Origin: Mesostigma viride
Taxonomy: Eukaryota > Streptophyta > Mesostigmatophyceae > Mesostigmatales > Mesostigmataceae
Direction: 5' to 3'
DNA length: 64,000 bases
Assembly: GCA_009746045.1 (NCBI GenBank)
Contig: RPFO01000213.1
Location: forward strand, 10,076,858-10,140,857
In this document: positions 22,480-33,444 of the stretch, one piece after another
Position numbering within the stretch: the stretch's first letter is position 1
How the letters are laid out: each line of letters starts with the position of its first letter
The notes under the pieces: generated by a model
What the model was told of the DNA's origin: nothing
The model's database searches: none
Seen by the model: only the letters and a program-made list of their open reading frames with translations
Position numbers and translations under genes: made by a program

Positions 22480-23720
22480 TCTTCACGTGTCAGTCCTGGT
22501 CTTCACGTCTTCACGTCTTCACGTCTTCACGTCTTCACGTCTTCACGTCTTCACGTCTTCACGACTTCACCTGAACTTGCGGCGTATCGTATCTTTGATA
22601 CCTTGCATGCACGTCTTCACGTCTTCACGTCTTCACCGCGTCTTCACCTGTCTTCACCACGTCTTCACGTCTTCGCGTCTTCACGTCTTCACGGCTTCAC
22701 CTGAACACCTGAACTTCACCTGAACTTGCCGTATCGTGTCTTCACGTCTTCACGTCTTCACGTCTTCACGTCTTCACCGCGTCTTCACCTGTCTTCACCA
22801 CGTCTTCACGGCTTCACGGCTTCACGTCTTCACGGCTTCACCTGAACACCTGAACTTCACCTGAACTTGCCGTATCGTGTCTTCACGTCTTCACGTCTTC
22901 ACGTCTTCACGTCTTCACGTCTTCACCGCGTCTTCACCTGTCTTCACCACGTCTTCACGTCTTCGCGTCTTCACGTCTTCACGGCTTCACCTGAACACCT
23001 GAACTTCACCTGAACTTGCCGTATCGTGTCTTCACGTCTTCACGTCTTCACGTCTTCACGTCTTCACCGCGTCTTCACCTGTCTTCACCACGTCTTCACG
23101 GCTTCACGGCTTCACGTCTTCACGGCTTCACCTGAACACCTGAACTTCACCTGAACTTGCCGTATCGTGTCTTCACGTCTTCACGTCTTCACGTCTTCAC
23201 GTCTTCACGTCTTCACCGCGTCTTCACCTGTCTTCACCACGTCTTCACGGCTTCACGGCTTCACGTCTTCACGGCTTCACCTGAACACCTGAACTTCACC
23301 TGAACTTGCCGTATCGTGTCTTCACGTCTTCACGTCTTCACGTCTTCACGTCTTCACGTCTTCACCGCGTCTTCACCTGTCTTCACCACGTCTTCACGGC
23401 CTCACGGCTTCACGTCTTCACGGCTTCACCTGAACACCTGAACTTCACCTGAACTTGCCGTATCGTGTCTTCACGTCTTCACGTCTTCACGTCTTCACGT
23501 CTTCACGTCTTCACCGCGTCTTCACCTGTCTTCACCACGTCTTCACGGCTTCACGGCTTCACGTCTTCACGGCTTCACCTGAACACCTGAACTTCACCTG
23601 AACTTGCCGTATCGTGTCTTCACGTCTTCACGTCTTCACGTCTTCACGTCTTCACCGCGTCTTCACCTGTCTTCACCACGTCTTCACGGCTTCACCTGAA
23701 CACCTGAACTTTGCGTATCG
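22480..23720 (+). repeat. TCTTCACG octamer array in ~150-bp higher-order units
   Basis: About eight higher-order units (roughly 22590, 22734, 22880, 23029, 23169, 23320, 23467, 23616). Each has a run of TCTTCACG octamers, a CACCGCGTCTTCACCTGTC block, and an ACCTGAACACCTGAACTTC block ending TTGCCGTATCGTG. Frames such as VFTSSRLH are artefacts. Confidence 0.9.
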
Positions 23721-23876
23721 TATCTTTCATACATTGCATCATTTGCATGCCTTGGAGCTGCACGTCTTCAAGCAGTGTCACCCAGTTCCCGCTTGATTCA
23801 AATGCACTTCGCGCTTGAATTCGTGACTTCGCCCCGCTCAAGGTGGAAAGAATGATGGGCACTAGCCACGGGAACT

Positions 23877-24224
23877 ATGCCCGATGCTGATAGCCGAAGC
23901 GATGACATGGACGAATTGATTGATTTGTGTTATGCCGGGGACGATTGTAGAAAATGGGTGCTAGGAAAGAAATCTGGTGCCATGAAAGTAGATTTTTTGG
24001 CCGGTGCAAACCACCAATGCGCCGGCCGATGTGGCAAGGTCCTGCACGGCAGCCAGAGCGCACCCAGCCAGAGCGTACCCAGCCGCTGCCGCCGCCGACC
24101 CCCGTACTGGTGGGCGTGGAACAGACGATGAGAGAGATGCAACGAGCTATGGAGAACCAAAGCAAGAAGGTTGAAGAGCTTGGTTTGCAGCTGCGTCAAG
24201 AGGTGCAGAAACAAGTGGTCCAGC

Positions 24225-24263
<39 letters not shown>

Positions 24264-24300
24264 TGCAGCAGCAACTGCAGCAGCAACTGCAGCAACAACT

Positions 24301-24360
<60 letters not shown>

Positions 24361-24492
24361 CTTCAGTTCCCGCAGGCAGCGTCGGCAATGTCGCAGTTTC
24401 CACAGGCATTGTCGGCACTGCAGCAGTTTTCGCAGGGACCGTCGGCAGCAGAGCAGTTCCCGCAGGGATCATCGGTGGTGCAGCAGTTCTTT
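23877..24492 (+). CDS. D2: poly-Gln coiled-coil protein, exon 1
   Basis: It starts MPDADSRSDDMDELIDLCYA at 23877 and continues with a Cys-containing segment (NHQCAGRCGKVLHG). After an apparent frame change near 24060-24110 comes a coiled-coil-like stretch (EMQRAMENQSKKVEELGLQL), a long poly-Gln run (CAG repeats, about 24227-24358), and QF/PQ-rich repeats (QFPQALSALQQFSQGPSAAE). It ends QQFF at a good donor, TTT|GTGAGT (24493). The two frame changes sit beside C5 and CAG runs and may be slippage or assembly error. No family was recognised. The QF/PQ composition resembles activation-type or prion-like segments, which is inference only. Confidence 0.5.
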
Positions 24493-24569
24493 GTGAGTCA
24501 TTCGTGTAGTGTTGAGTGGGTGGGGTGGGGGGTGTGTGTGGGGGGGGGTGTAGGGGGGTTTGACTGTGT

Positions 24570-25450
24570 GACTGCGTGGCTGCTTGGCTGGAAAGGAGGG
24601 TGCGTGGCTGTGTGGCTGCGTGGCTGCGCTGCTGCGTGGCTGCGTGGCTGCGTGGCTGCGTGGCTGCGTGGCTGCGCTGCTGCGTGGCTGCGTGGCTGCG
24701 TGGCTGTGTGGCTGCGTGGCTGCGCTGCTGCGTGGCTGCGTGGCTGCGCTGCTGCGTGGCTGCGTGGCTGGAAAGGAGGGTGCGTGGCTGTGTGGCTGCG
24801 TGGCTGCGCTGCTGCGTGGCTGCGTGGCTGCTTGGCTGGAAAGGAGGGTGCGTGGCTGTGTGGCTGCGTGGCTGCGCTGCTGCGTGGCTGCGTGGCTGCG
24901 TGGCTGCGTGGCTGCGTGGCTGCGTGGCTGCGTGGCTGCGTGGCTGCGTGGCTGGAAAGGAGGGTGCGTGGCTGTGTGGCTGCGTGGCTGCGCTGCTGCG
25001 TGGCTGCGTGGCTGCGTGGCTGCGCTGCTGCGTGGCTGCGTGGCTGCGTGGCTGCGTGGCTGTGTGGCTGCGTGGCTGCGCTGCTGCGTGGCTGCGTGGC
25101 TGCGTGGCTGCTTGGCTGGAAAGGAGGGTGCGTGGCTGTGTGGCTGCGTGGCTGCGCTGCTGCGTGGCTGCGTGGCTGCGTGGCTGGAAAGGAGGGTGCG
25201 TGGCTGTGTGGCTGCGTGGCTGCGCTGCTGCGTGGCTGCGTGGCTGCGTGGCTGCGTGGCTGCTTGGCTGGAAAGGAGGGTGCGTGGCTGTGTGGCTGCG
25301 TGTAGCTGCGCTGCTGCGTGGCTGCGTGGCTGCGTGGCTGCGTGGCTGCGTGGCTGCGTGGCTGCGTGGCTGGAAAGGAGGGTGCGTGGCTGTGTGGCTG
25401 CGTGGCTGCGCTGCTGCGTGGCTGCGTGGCTGCGTGGCTGCGTGGCTGGC
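24570..25450 (+). repeat. GTGGCTGC octamer array filling the D2 intron
   Basis: An 8-bp GTGGCTGC/GCGTGGCT array with recurrent variants (GTGGCTGT, GCGCTGCT) and a periodic GGAAAGGAGGGTGCGTGGC block. It lies between the donor at 24493 and the acceptor at 25645. Its long frames (GCVAAWLRGC) are artefacts. Confidence 0.9.
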
Positions 25451-25645
25451 TGGGGGGGGGGGGGGTGCCGGGTGCGTGGATGCGTGGATGTGTGGCTGGG
25501 TGGGTGCGTCACTGCGTGGCTGGCTGGCTCTGTGGCTGCGTGGGCGGCTGGATGGCCGGGTCAGCGTGGCTTCGTGTTCAATGGGATGCTAATATGTTGT
25601 TGCCTTTGGATGCCACAGTTCATGGATTCTTTTGTTCACATGCAG

Positions 25646-25765
25646 GTGCTGCCGTCTTCCCCATCGACGTCGTCAAGACCGATGTCGCCAAGAAGGATGA
25701 TGCAATCACTCTCGGCCATGTTTAACTCATGTGGGCCTTCATGGCCATACGGGAAATATTATTGA
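25646..25765 (+). CDS. D2: poly-Gln protein, last exon
   Basis: After an acceptor TTTTGTTCACATGCAG, phase 0 continues from exon 1 as VLPSSPSTSSRPMSPRRMMQ and ends WPYGKYY at TGA (25763-25765). The Ser/Pro-rich composition matches exon 1. The splice is predicted only from consensus sites and phase. 25766-26285 contains AATAAA-type signals (26044-26060, 26174) and the right TIR, with no further gene seen. Confidence 0.45.
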   Translation: MLPSSPSTSSRPMSPRRMMQSLSAMFNSCGPSWPYGKYY

Positions 25766-26501
25766 ATCAGTTCTTTGACACTGAGTTGGCACTACGCAAC
25801 ACCTTTGATGCACATGAGTGCAGGGCGCATGTGTTGAAACCATGCAACCATGGCGATCCCTCAAAAAGTTTGGTTATGTAATAAGTGACACAATTATTCC
25901 GGACGTATGATGGCCCAACGTCCTGTAAGGTTGAGTTGTCTTGGAGGAGGAGCGTGATGACCGCGGAAGCCGCGTGGGTGTCTGTAGTGCTATATCTTGA
26001 AGATGTACGGTCTTGGAAGAGTTATGGTCTTGGAATCATATAATAATGAACTTGGAATAAAGTTGCGGGCAGCCTTCAATTGGCATATGTTGTCTCATTG
26101 ATGTTGTCTCATTGCGTTAATGGGTCAATTGTCTTAGTTTATATAATGTATATCTTGGGAAACTCATTGCTTCAATAAAATGCATGCTAGGCGCAATCAA
26201 CCCCCACAAACACATCTGAAAACTGCACAGTGCATCAAATGTATCCTAGACAAAAAAATGTATCCTAATCCGGTAAAACCACCCCATGGCTATCAGCCGC
26301 ATGAAAATAAAGAGCACCACAGGACGCTGAGGGGCAACAGCACCACGACAATGGTGGCTATGGGGGTACTATGTCCCAGCTTTGGGTCACCCACAAGCCA
26401 GTTAAACCAATTCCCCCCTAACGCCGCCACACAAGGACAAGTTATGTTATAGCCAAACCCGATGAGAAAGAAGAATAAAACCGGAAGCCGGCGAGACCAA
26501 G

Positions 26502-27190
26502 TCACAGCCGCCCAGCAAAGTGCTGCCGCCAATGCACGGGGTCCCAGCGAGCAACCAGCCCCCACAAAGAGGCGGGAATGGACTGGTTCAACAACGCGCG
26601 GTGGAGCCCGACGTAGTGGGCAACGGACCGGGCAGAGCGCCAACGGCCCCGAAGCTGGATTTCCCCCGCCGAAACACCCCGCACGGCATCATACGTGGCC
26701 CCGCCATGCCGCAGGCTATGGAAAGTGAACATGCCTGCGATACCCATGTGTGCCAGCACGGCGTCCCACTCACGGAGCGCTGCTGTATAGCCGAGCCCGC
26801 CAAAGACAAGTGCATCTGCCGCCCGCCCCGCAACCAAGCGCCCAAGCAACCCAAAGAAATATCCTCGCGCACAATGACATGCTGAGTAGACCCTTGCGCG
26901 GTCTTGGGGTCGCGGAGCAGAAGGGCCCCGTGACTAAGGTCAGAGGGGCCGAGCCGTGGGTCCCCAGGTAGCGCCACATCACCGACACGCAGCCCCAGAG
27001 CCTCACTAATGCGCAAATACTGCTGGAAGGCGATGATAAGCAAGGCCCCCAACCGTGCATGGCCCCGGGACAGAAGCAAAACGGCAGTAAAATAACAAAG
27101 GCTCCACGGCATGGGGGGCGGGCTGACGGGCGGTACCAAGCGACCCCACCCAGCAAGCATCCGATCAGCCCGCTTCCACTGGCCAACAAT
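26502..27190 (-). pseudogene. DIRS-like tyrosine recombinase
   Basis: The first half reads LYYPDIVGQWKRADRMLAGW and FQQYLRISEALGLRVGDV (the catalytic Arg box, RISEAL). After a frameshift near 26820 it continues TFHSLRHGGATYDAVRG (the H-x-x-R box) and GRWRSARSVAHYVGLHRAL (the region of the nucleophilic Tyr). All three catalytic boxes of the family are therefore visible. It follows RNase H directly; a frame change near 27230 separates them in this copy. Confidence 0.8.
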
Positions 27191-27229
27191 GTCAGGATAA
27201 TACAACTGGAGACCCGATCGACTTGGCGT

Positions 27230-29618
27230 GTTGACACAGGGTGCGGCCCCGGCCATCACAACTGTTGTACACCGCGGAGATCCACTCGCAGAAAAGGGTC
27301 TCCGCGTCTGCCAGGTCAACATAGCCAGACGGGGCCCAGGCAATGTAGGTCAGCACCGCGTGCTTGTAGCGGGGAAGGGTAGACACCGGGTTAACCGCCG
27401 CCTCCAGCAGCCGCATTTCCCCTGCCGTACGTGGGCGGCCGCCAGATGGGCCCGGGTTGGGGTGGACATCCCCGCAGCGAGTAAGGTCGGGAACCCATCC
27501 TTGCCGCCGACTAGCGCTATCGGCCGGGTTGTAGTGCGTAGAGACCCACACCCAGTGCGACTGCGTGTCAGCTGCCAAGGACAGGGCGCACAGTAACGGC
27601 GGACCAACTGGTTAAGCCGGTAAGAGGAGGACCGCCCGCGGACAAACGCCCCTAGCACAGCACTTGAGTCAACCAGGCGAATGCAACGGGTCCCACGCAC
27701 GGCACGGGAACGGCACGACCATTCCAGACCCTGGGTGGCCGCGATCGCCTCCTTCACGTTGATATGCTTGGCCTTGCCCCGCCAGCGGTAGGACACCGCC
27801 GTCCGCCAACGCCCCACGGCCAGCAAGCGGTCGGTCTGCCTCCTCCAGCCGCTCCACGCTCCAGTCAGCATCCGTGGGGAGGGCCGTTGTCTGCCACCCA
27901 CGAGCCTCCCGACAGGCTGCAAGGCGCGCACACGTAGCGGAAGGCAGGTCCTGGTACACCACACCCGCCCCCGAGCTACTCGCATCCGTCGCAACCACCT
28001 GCTGGGAGAGGGGGCGAGCCCGCATGGCCCGCATGAAAGGTGCCAGACACACCGCGGCCTCCAACTCGGCCCGAACTTGCCGGGGCAACACCCACCGGCG
28101 CCGCAGGGAGGACTGCTCCATGAGGGCAATCAGCCGGTAAGTCTCTGACCACACCGATAGCAGAGGGCGGCAAAGGAGCTGCATCCACACCCACTTGCCA
28201 ACAACAGAGCTCAGCTCGCGGTAAAAGACAAACCCACGCGCCAGAATCCGCTCCGTGTCTGCGATGACCTTGGATACACGCTCCGGCACAGGCGTGACGG
28301 TCCCGTCCCGCTGGTGTATCACCCCAACCGCGTGCACACTCTTTTGATCCGCGGTCGCCTGAGGCTCGCCAGCTGCGGTTTAGGCCAGGGCAGTATGTTT
28401 TCCTGCGCACTCAGCTGAAGCACACTTTGGATGTGGAGGCAGGGCCCACCATTTTGCGCATTGTGGCTATGAACCACTTTGCTGACCTTCTGCCGCAAGC
28501 CGGCCGCCTCATAGGCGGCTGCAACACGGTCCAACTGCTCGTTGACCCCGGCCACCGTCGTACAGTGGGTGAAGTGGAGGTCATCTAGAGTAACCGCGTG
28601 CATCCCCTTCGCATCCTGGAACGGCTCAACGCAGGCCGGGGAAGCAGCAGGGGCATCAGGGTTGACCTCAAGCCTTAGCTCTGCGGTGTACCCCAGTGGC
28701 CCGGGCTCAGCAACAAGCCGTAGGGCAGACATGTCAATGCTCAGCCCCCTGCGGGGGTCAAGCACACCAGACCGATATAGTGCTGACAGGTGAACGCACT
28801 GCGCAACCGCGACTGCCAGCTTATTGCCCATCGGCCAGCACAGCATCCACGGCCAGACCTTGCGCCGCGGCCCAGCTAGCCCCACGAGATCCGACCACAC
28901 GGGCAACCACGCACAGTATTGCCGGAGCCAGTCCGGGAGGCGCAACCGATTGTAGTAGGAGTCCAAATCGGATACCCCACCGAAGATTGGCTCACCAGGC
29001 CGGACCGCCAGCTCCGCAAGGACACCAAGGGGTGGCAGGAAAGTGGGCGGCGCATCCACGAGGGATAAATTACTAGGTCGGCAGTCCACGATCAGCCGCA
29101 GCTGCCCATCCGGCTTGCCCACCCCGAAAGTACCGTTGATGGCTTTTGGCTCCTCCTCAAAATAGCCGCCAAGGATTCCCCTCTCAGTGCAAACCTGGCA
29201 AACCCTGGCGTACTCGTCCATGCTGCACCCCCTGCTCACCCGAAAAGACCGCTGCACAATTAACCCGATCCACCGGCGCCAACAAACGCACCATCTTCTT
29301 CTCATAATTCAATATCGCCCCCCATGATGGGGGCAACAGTGCCAGAACATCCACCTGGCCCCCCTCGGCCCCCGGGCCGGGCAACGCCAGGCGGGCGGCC
29401 TCAAGCCGCTCGTAGGGGGCCCCATCCATGTACTCCCCCCCGTCCACCGCCGGTCGCACTGCCGCAACGGGGTCACCCCCCCGGCGGTCAAATGACCGGC
29501 ACGCCTCATAGATCCCACTAAGGGCCGCCTGCTGAAGTGGCCCTGGCGCACGGGCCACCCCCTCGGGCGGGTCGCGCCCCCCCCCCCTATCCAGTTCAAG
29601 CCCTCGACCGCACGACAA
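27230..29618 (-). pseudogene. DIRS-like reverse transcriptase-RNase H
   Basis: RT motifs: INGTFGVGKPDGQLRLIVDC, FGGVSDLDSYYNRLRLP, and VTLDDLHFTHC as the catalytic LDD box near 28590. After a frame change come GKWVWMQLL and RNase H: VVATDASSSGAGVVYQD (near 27980), HINVKEAIAATQGLEW and RLVDSSAVLGAFVRG. The end, WVSTHYNPADSASR, is typical of DIRS/Ngaro RNase H. A 2A-like motif follows (27447-27476). Frameshifts occur near 29220, 28330 and 27860. Confidence 0.75.
27447..27476 (-). other. 2A-like ribosome-skipping motif
   Basis: The minus strand encodes CGDVHPNPGP between the RNase H end and the tyrosine recombinase. The 2A consensus is D-[VI]-E-x-N-P-G-P; here H replaces E. GDVxxNPGP motifs are known near the N-terminus of non-LTR retrotransposon proteins. 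In this position it would separate RT-RNase H from the recombinase. Activity is not shown by the sequence. Confidence 0.6.
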
Positions 29619-29744
29619 ACAAGAGCGTTCACACGAACCGCCCTCGCTATCCTGCCGCGCCGGCGGCCAGACCGTACCCCCTTCTGCCCAATTAAGCGCG
29701 AAAGAGGGGCCGGACAGGGTATAGTGGGAGGAGGCACCTCTCCC

Positions 29745-30455
29745 TCACTTCTTTTCTTGGGAGGCGGTCGGGCCCTTGCCCTTGCCCGAGTCCTGCATCT
29801 GGCGTTGCAGCTTGGCCATGCGCAGGCCCCGCTGAACCGCAGGGTCCGCCAGAGTGGGGCCGCTCTCTTGGAACGGCAGCAACGTCCCCGCCAGGCCGCC
29901 CCAGCCCCCACCCTCCTGCTCGACCACTTGGCACGCCAGTATGATCTTGGCCAGGAACTCGGGAAAAGCCAGCCGTAGGATCAGCCGGTTCCCCGGCCAG
30001 CCCAGCTCCTTTGCCATGCTGTCGAGGACACCCGCCATCTGCAACATGAGCTTGCGGCGCTCCCCACTCGGGTCCTTGGCTGGCCGGTGAGAGCCAGGTA
30101 TCCTTTGACGGCCCCGTTGGAGACGTCGCCCGCATACTCCAGCATCCTCTCCAAGGAGAAGTCCTGGACATTTTGGAGGGACACCGCTACTGTCTCCCCC
30201 GTCAGAGTCACGGGCGTGGTACGTAAAGCTACCGTTGCCACCCCGCTCCCTCCCCCGCCCAAGCCGTTCCCACCGGTGCCATGAGCCTATAGCTGCCCTC
30301 CGACGGTGTAAGACCCGCGCTTGGCCTCCAGGAGCACCTCTCGCATGGTGACGATGAGCTCGCGCATGTCGCCTCCATCTAGCCGGGTACCATCCACCGG
30401 TCCTTCCTTTCCACCTGCCGGTCCCACAGGCCCCACACCAAGGCCCACCACCCTC
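29745..30455 (-). pseudogene. DIRS-like ORF1, C-terminal part
   Basis: Reads VTMREVLLEAKRGSYTVGG, then ATVALRTTPVTLTGETVAV, QDFSLERMLEYAGDVSNGAV, and after a shift MLQMAGVLDSMAKELGWPGN. It ends MAKLQRQMQDSGKGKG and QEKK at a stop (29745). This looks like a gag-type structural protein by position and composition; no family motif was recognised. It joins the fragment at 39641-39897 once the Copia-like element and one CCCAC copy are removed. Confidence 0.6.
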
Positions 30456-30460
30456 CCCAC

Positions 30461-30839
30461 AGTTAGTCTAAGTCTCCCGCCTGTAGCCTAAGTGGACACG
30501 TGCCAGCACCGCCGGCGCCCAATTGGGTACTGGGACGGTGCTGGACTAGAACAGTCGTGGCATGGACACGTGGCTGTACTCAGTATGTGATGAGCCGGTA
30601 CCTCAGTACCGGGACTGTAGTTGTCATGTTAGGACTGACTAGATCAGGTTGTAACTGATAGGTTAGTCCGTCCAGGATCAGTAAGTTAGTTTAACTTACG
30701 CAAAGTCTGGCCAGCCATCGTTGACGGCTGGCCAGCAGTATATGCGCCACATTATCCTAATGCCAAGGTGTCTCGTCGTTCAAGCACACACACGCCATTT
30801 GGCAGTGCCCAAGCATTCCAAGCTTTGTGTTGCATAACT
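30461..30839 (+). repeat. 5' LTR
   Basis: 379 bp, matching 39257-39635 except for one substitution. Contains several short inverted pairs (TGGCCAGCC...GGCTGGCCA near 30705-30735; GGTACCTCAGTACC near 30597). The bases after it (TGCATTAAAAACTCC) do not match a primer-binding site I know. Confidence 0.9.
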
Positions 30840-30942
30840 TGCATTAAAAACTCCAAAAACATACACGACAAAACGACGAGCGTGCGAAACGTACAGTTCG
30901 CAAACACCCATTTCCATTTTTTTTTACCCATCTTTTGAACCA

Positions 30943-33371
30943 ATGGCTCCCAAGAACAACAAGGGAAAGGCTCCAATGCGACCAAGGAGCCGGTCCAGCT
31001 CTCCGACGTCTTCATCGTCGGGGACGTCCGACTCGGAGCTTGCCGCCCAGGCAGAGATTGAGCGGGCGGCGAGGAGCTTCAATCAGTCTATGGAGGCTGA
31101 CCCGACGACGTCGGAAACGTCTTCATCGGGCCACTTGTCCGAGGGCTCGTACAGCAGCGTGGTGCTGCGAGTGCCCCTGTATCCGCAGGGGAGGGGATCC
31201 ACGCCTGTGGTCAACAGGCCGAGGGGTCCTCCTTACGCCCCGACAGCTGCAGCGGCGGGGGCGGGACCGTCGGCACCTCCTGCAGAGGAGGAGTCCATGG
31301 AGCTGTATGGGCTCAGCCTGGTTCCTCAGCCGAGGAGCAGGACGACGCACGCTCGCGACAGGTGGCCGCAGACGAAGGCTTAGCCAGGGCGATGGCTGAG
31401 CGCGAGGAGAGGGAGTTTCGGCGCGCGGACACGCACGCACGTGCTCGCGCCCAGCAGAGGGCGGATGCTGAGAACGTGCGCCGGGCGTTGTTTCGCAGCG
31501 ATGTGGCTTCTGGCGAGGAGCAGTTTGAGGTGATGCGTCGGGGGGACCTTGCATGTTTTAAAAGTCTGCGTCGGTCTCGTGAGCCGAAGGTACACCTAGG
31601 TGTGCATCAGGAGTCGGAGTTCTCTTTGACAGGTCCGTCGGGGGCATCTGCTGAGGACGAGATCCTCATGACCCCGGCAATGGTGGCGCGGGAGCGTGAA
31701 GCGCAGAAGCGCATGGAGACATTCAGCCGACAAGCAGCGTCGGCAGGCGCGGAGGGCCGCGGCAGAGGCCAAGAAGGAGCGCGAGCAGGCGGAGCGGGAG
31801 AGGCAAATCGCGCTGGCGGAGCGCATCAAGCTCAAAATGTCGATCACCCAGGTGCGCCGGGACCGGATGGTCCGCGAACTCAGGGTATGGAAAAAGGCGC
31901 AGGCGATGAAGCTGCAGCGCATGGCTGAGATGGAGGCGCCTGGCAGGCCGGAGGCGCAGGAGCGTTACAGACGCTCGCTGGCACGGTGGGAAGCCAATGT
32001 GGGAGGATGGAGGACGTATCCTGAAGCAGCGACGACGCATGCTCAAGCATGCACGTAAGACAGCGGTGAGGGGACCGCTTGGTGAAGCGGTGAGAGCCGA
32101 GTTTGGCCTTGGGCCGGATGAGGATGTTTCTGCAAGCCAAATGTTTTATTATTTGTCGCAGCAGCCTAAGAAGACCATCACCAACCGTGATGGCACTGCC
32201 GCACGCACGCGTGTTTACAGGCAGCCTGGTGAAGCCGGACCGTCTAACCTGTCCAACAGGGAGGACCTCATTGATCAGCTTCAGCTGGCGCAAGCCATGC
32301 TGGAAGCAGATACCCCGCTGTCTCCAGGCGAGCAGGCGACGTTGGCCGACACGGTGGCCAGGCTAGTGGCATCGCTGAAGCCGGCCAAGCGAAGGGCGCA
32401 GGCAGAGGCATGCGCACCCCAGCCAAAGCGGAGGAGGGACGAGGGGGCGGATGACGGGGAGGGGGGGGAACCAGGGCGGGGCAGGACACGGCACGCAGGA
32501 GTCTGCACCAACACGGCACGAGGGCGGGGAGCGGCAGCAGCAGCAGCAGCGACAGCAACAGCAGCAGCAGCAGCAACCGCCAACTGCAGGAACGACAACA
32601 ACCTCCACCATGGCCTTGACTAGGCCCAGGTTTGATCCAAAAAAGAAAGAGGACAAGCTAGTGTTTCCGGGTTTGCCAGAGGGCCATACCCAGGACGAAG
32701 CTAGGGAGTGGTTGTTTAAGTTGTCACATGCATATGCTAGCGACAATGTCCGTGATTGGTTTGCCTCTCTACGTGCGTCCACACCCATCCATCAATCTGC
32801 CAAGCCTATCCAGCAGTTGGTACAATTGTACCAAAAGCGTGCCAGCAGCGGGGTAGACGTGGCAGAAAATGTGTTGTGGGCGCAGTTCATGGTTGATCTT
32901 AGGGCACTTGTTACCACGGGGGAGCACTTAGAAGTGCTTAAGGGCTTCCAGTGGATAGAGGCCTATAAGGTCAATAAGCGTGACTATGTGAGTGACAACA
33001 AAAAATATGTCATGTACATAGAGGGAGATGAGGAGCTGAAGAAGCTCAATGCCAAGTACCTAGTACACCTATGGCTACAAAAGGCAGAACTGGACCCCAC
33101 CACCCTGTCAGTAATCCTGGCAGGTCTGAAGGATAAGTGGGAGGACTTCAGGAAGGCAATGGCCTATGTGCAGCAATGCCTAGAGCCGTTTGCTGCTGCA
33201 GCCAAGGAGGGAAAGGTGAAGCAGGTAAAGGGGGAGGAAGCCTCAGGTACGGGGCTCTCCAAGAAGCAGATGCAGTCGCTGGTAGCCCAGGTAAAGGCGG
33301 TAATGGGGGGGATAAAAACAAAAACAACAAAAGTGGGGGAGGTGGAAACAAGGGGGGGGAAAGAACAATAA
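30943..33371 (+). pseudogene. Copia-like element gag (several frameshifts)
   Basis: Starts MAPKNNKGKAPMRPRSRSSS at 30943. The coding trace then moves between frames: acidic/Arg-rich segment (ARSRQVAADEGLARAMAERE, about 31340-31400), coiled-coil-like (AEAKKEREQAERERQIALAE, about 31770), QMFYYLSQQPKKTITNRDG (about 32150), poly-Gln (about 32530-32570), then the capsid-like part DPKKKEDKLVFPGLPEGHTQ through WLQKAELDPTTLSVILAGLK to 33300. Two single-base shifts lie at G7 runs (33304-33310 and 33354-33360). The many indels contrast with the near-identical LTRs. Confidence 0.65.
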
Positions 33372-33444
33372 CAATAAAAACAGAAAACAAAGTGGGGGAG
33401 CTAGCAAGCCAGGGGGTGCTAAGCCAGCAGGGGGGGACAAGAGG

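Larger units (their letters stand above)
17161..26285. mobile_element. Element D: large TIR transposon with two genes (9.1 kb)
   Basis: The ends are inverted repeats GGGTGGTTTTACCGGATTAG followed by GATACATTT (left from 17162, right ending 26285). They are flanked by the 3-bp repeat ATG (17158-17160 and 26286-26288). Just inside lies the inverted pair GGATACATTT...AAATGTATCC, the same architecture as the ends of B and C with a different sequence. Contents in order: unannotated AT-rich DNA (17200-18000), a CAG/CAR tract, gene D1 (minus), a GC-rich minisatellite, further repeats, gene D2 (plus) with an array-filled intron, and the right end. Confidence 0.75.

Noticed and set aside
22397-23800. 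Ser/Leu/His-rich frames (VFTSSRLH)
   Set aside because: Pure translation of the TCTTCACG octamer; frames change with unit-length variants.
24576-25592. CVAAWLRG-type long frames, possible membrane protein
   Set aside because: Repeat translation within the predicted D2 intron; present in all three plus frames and the minus strand.
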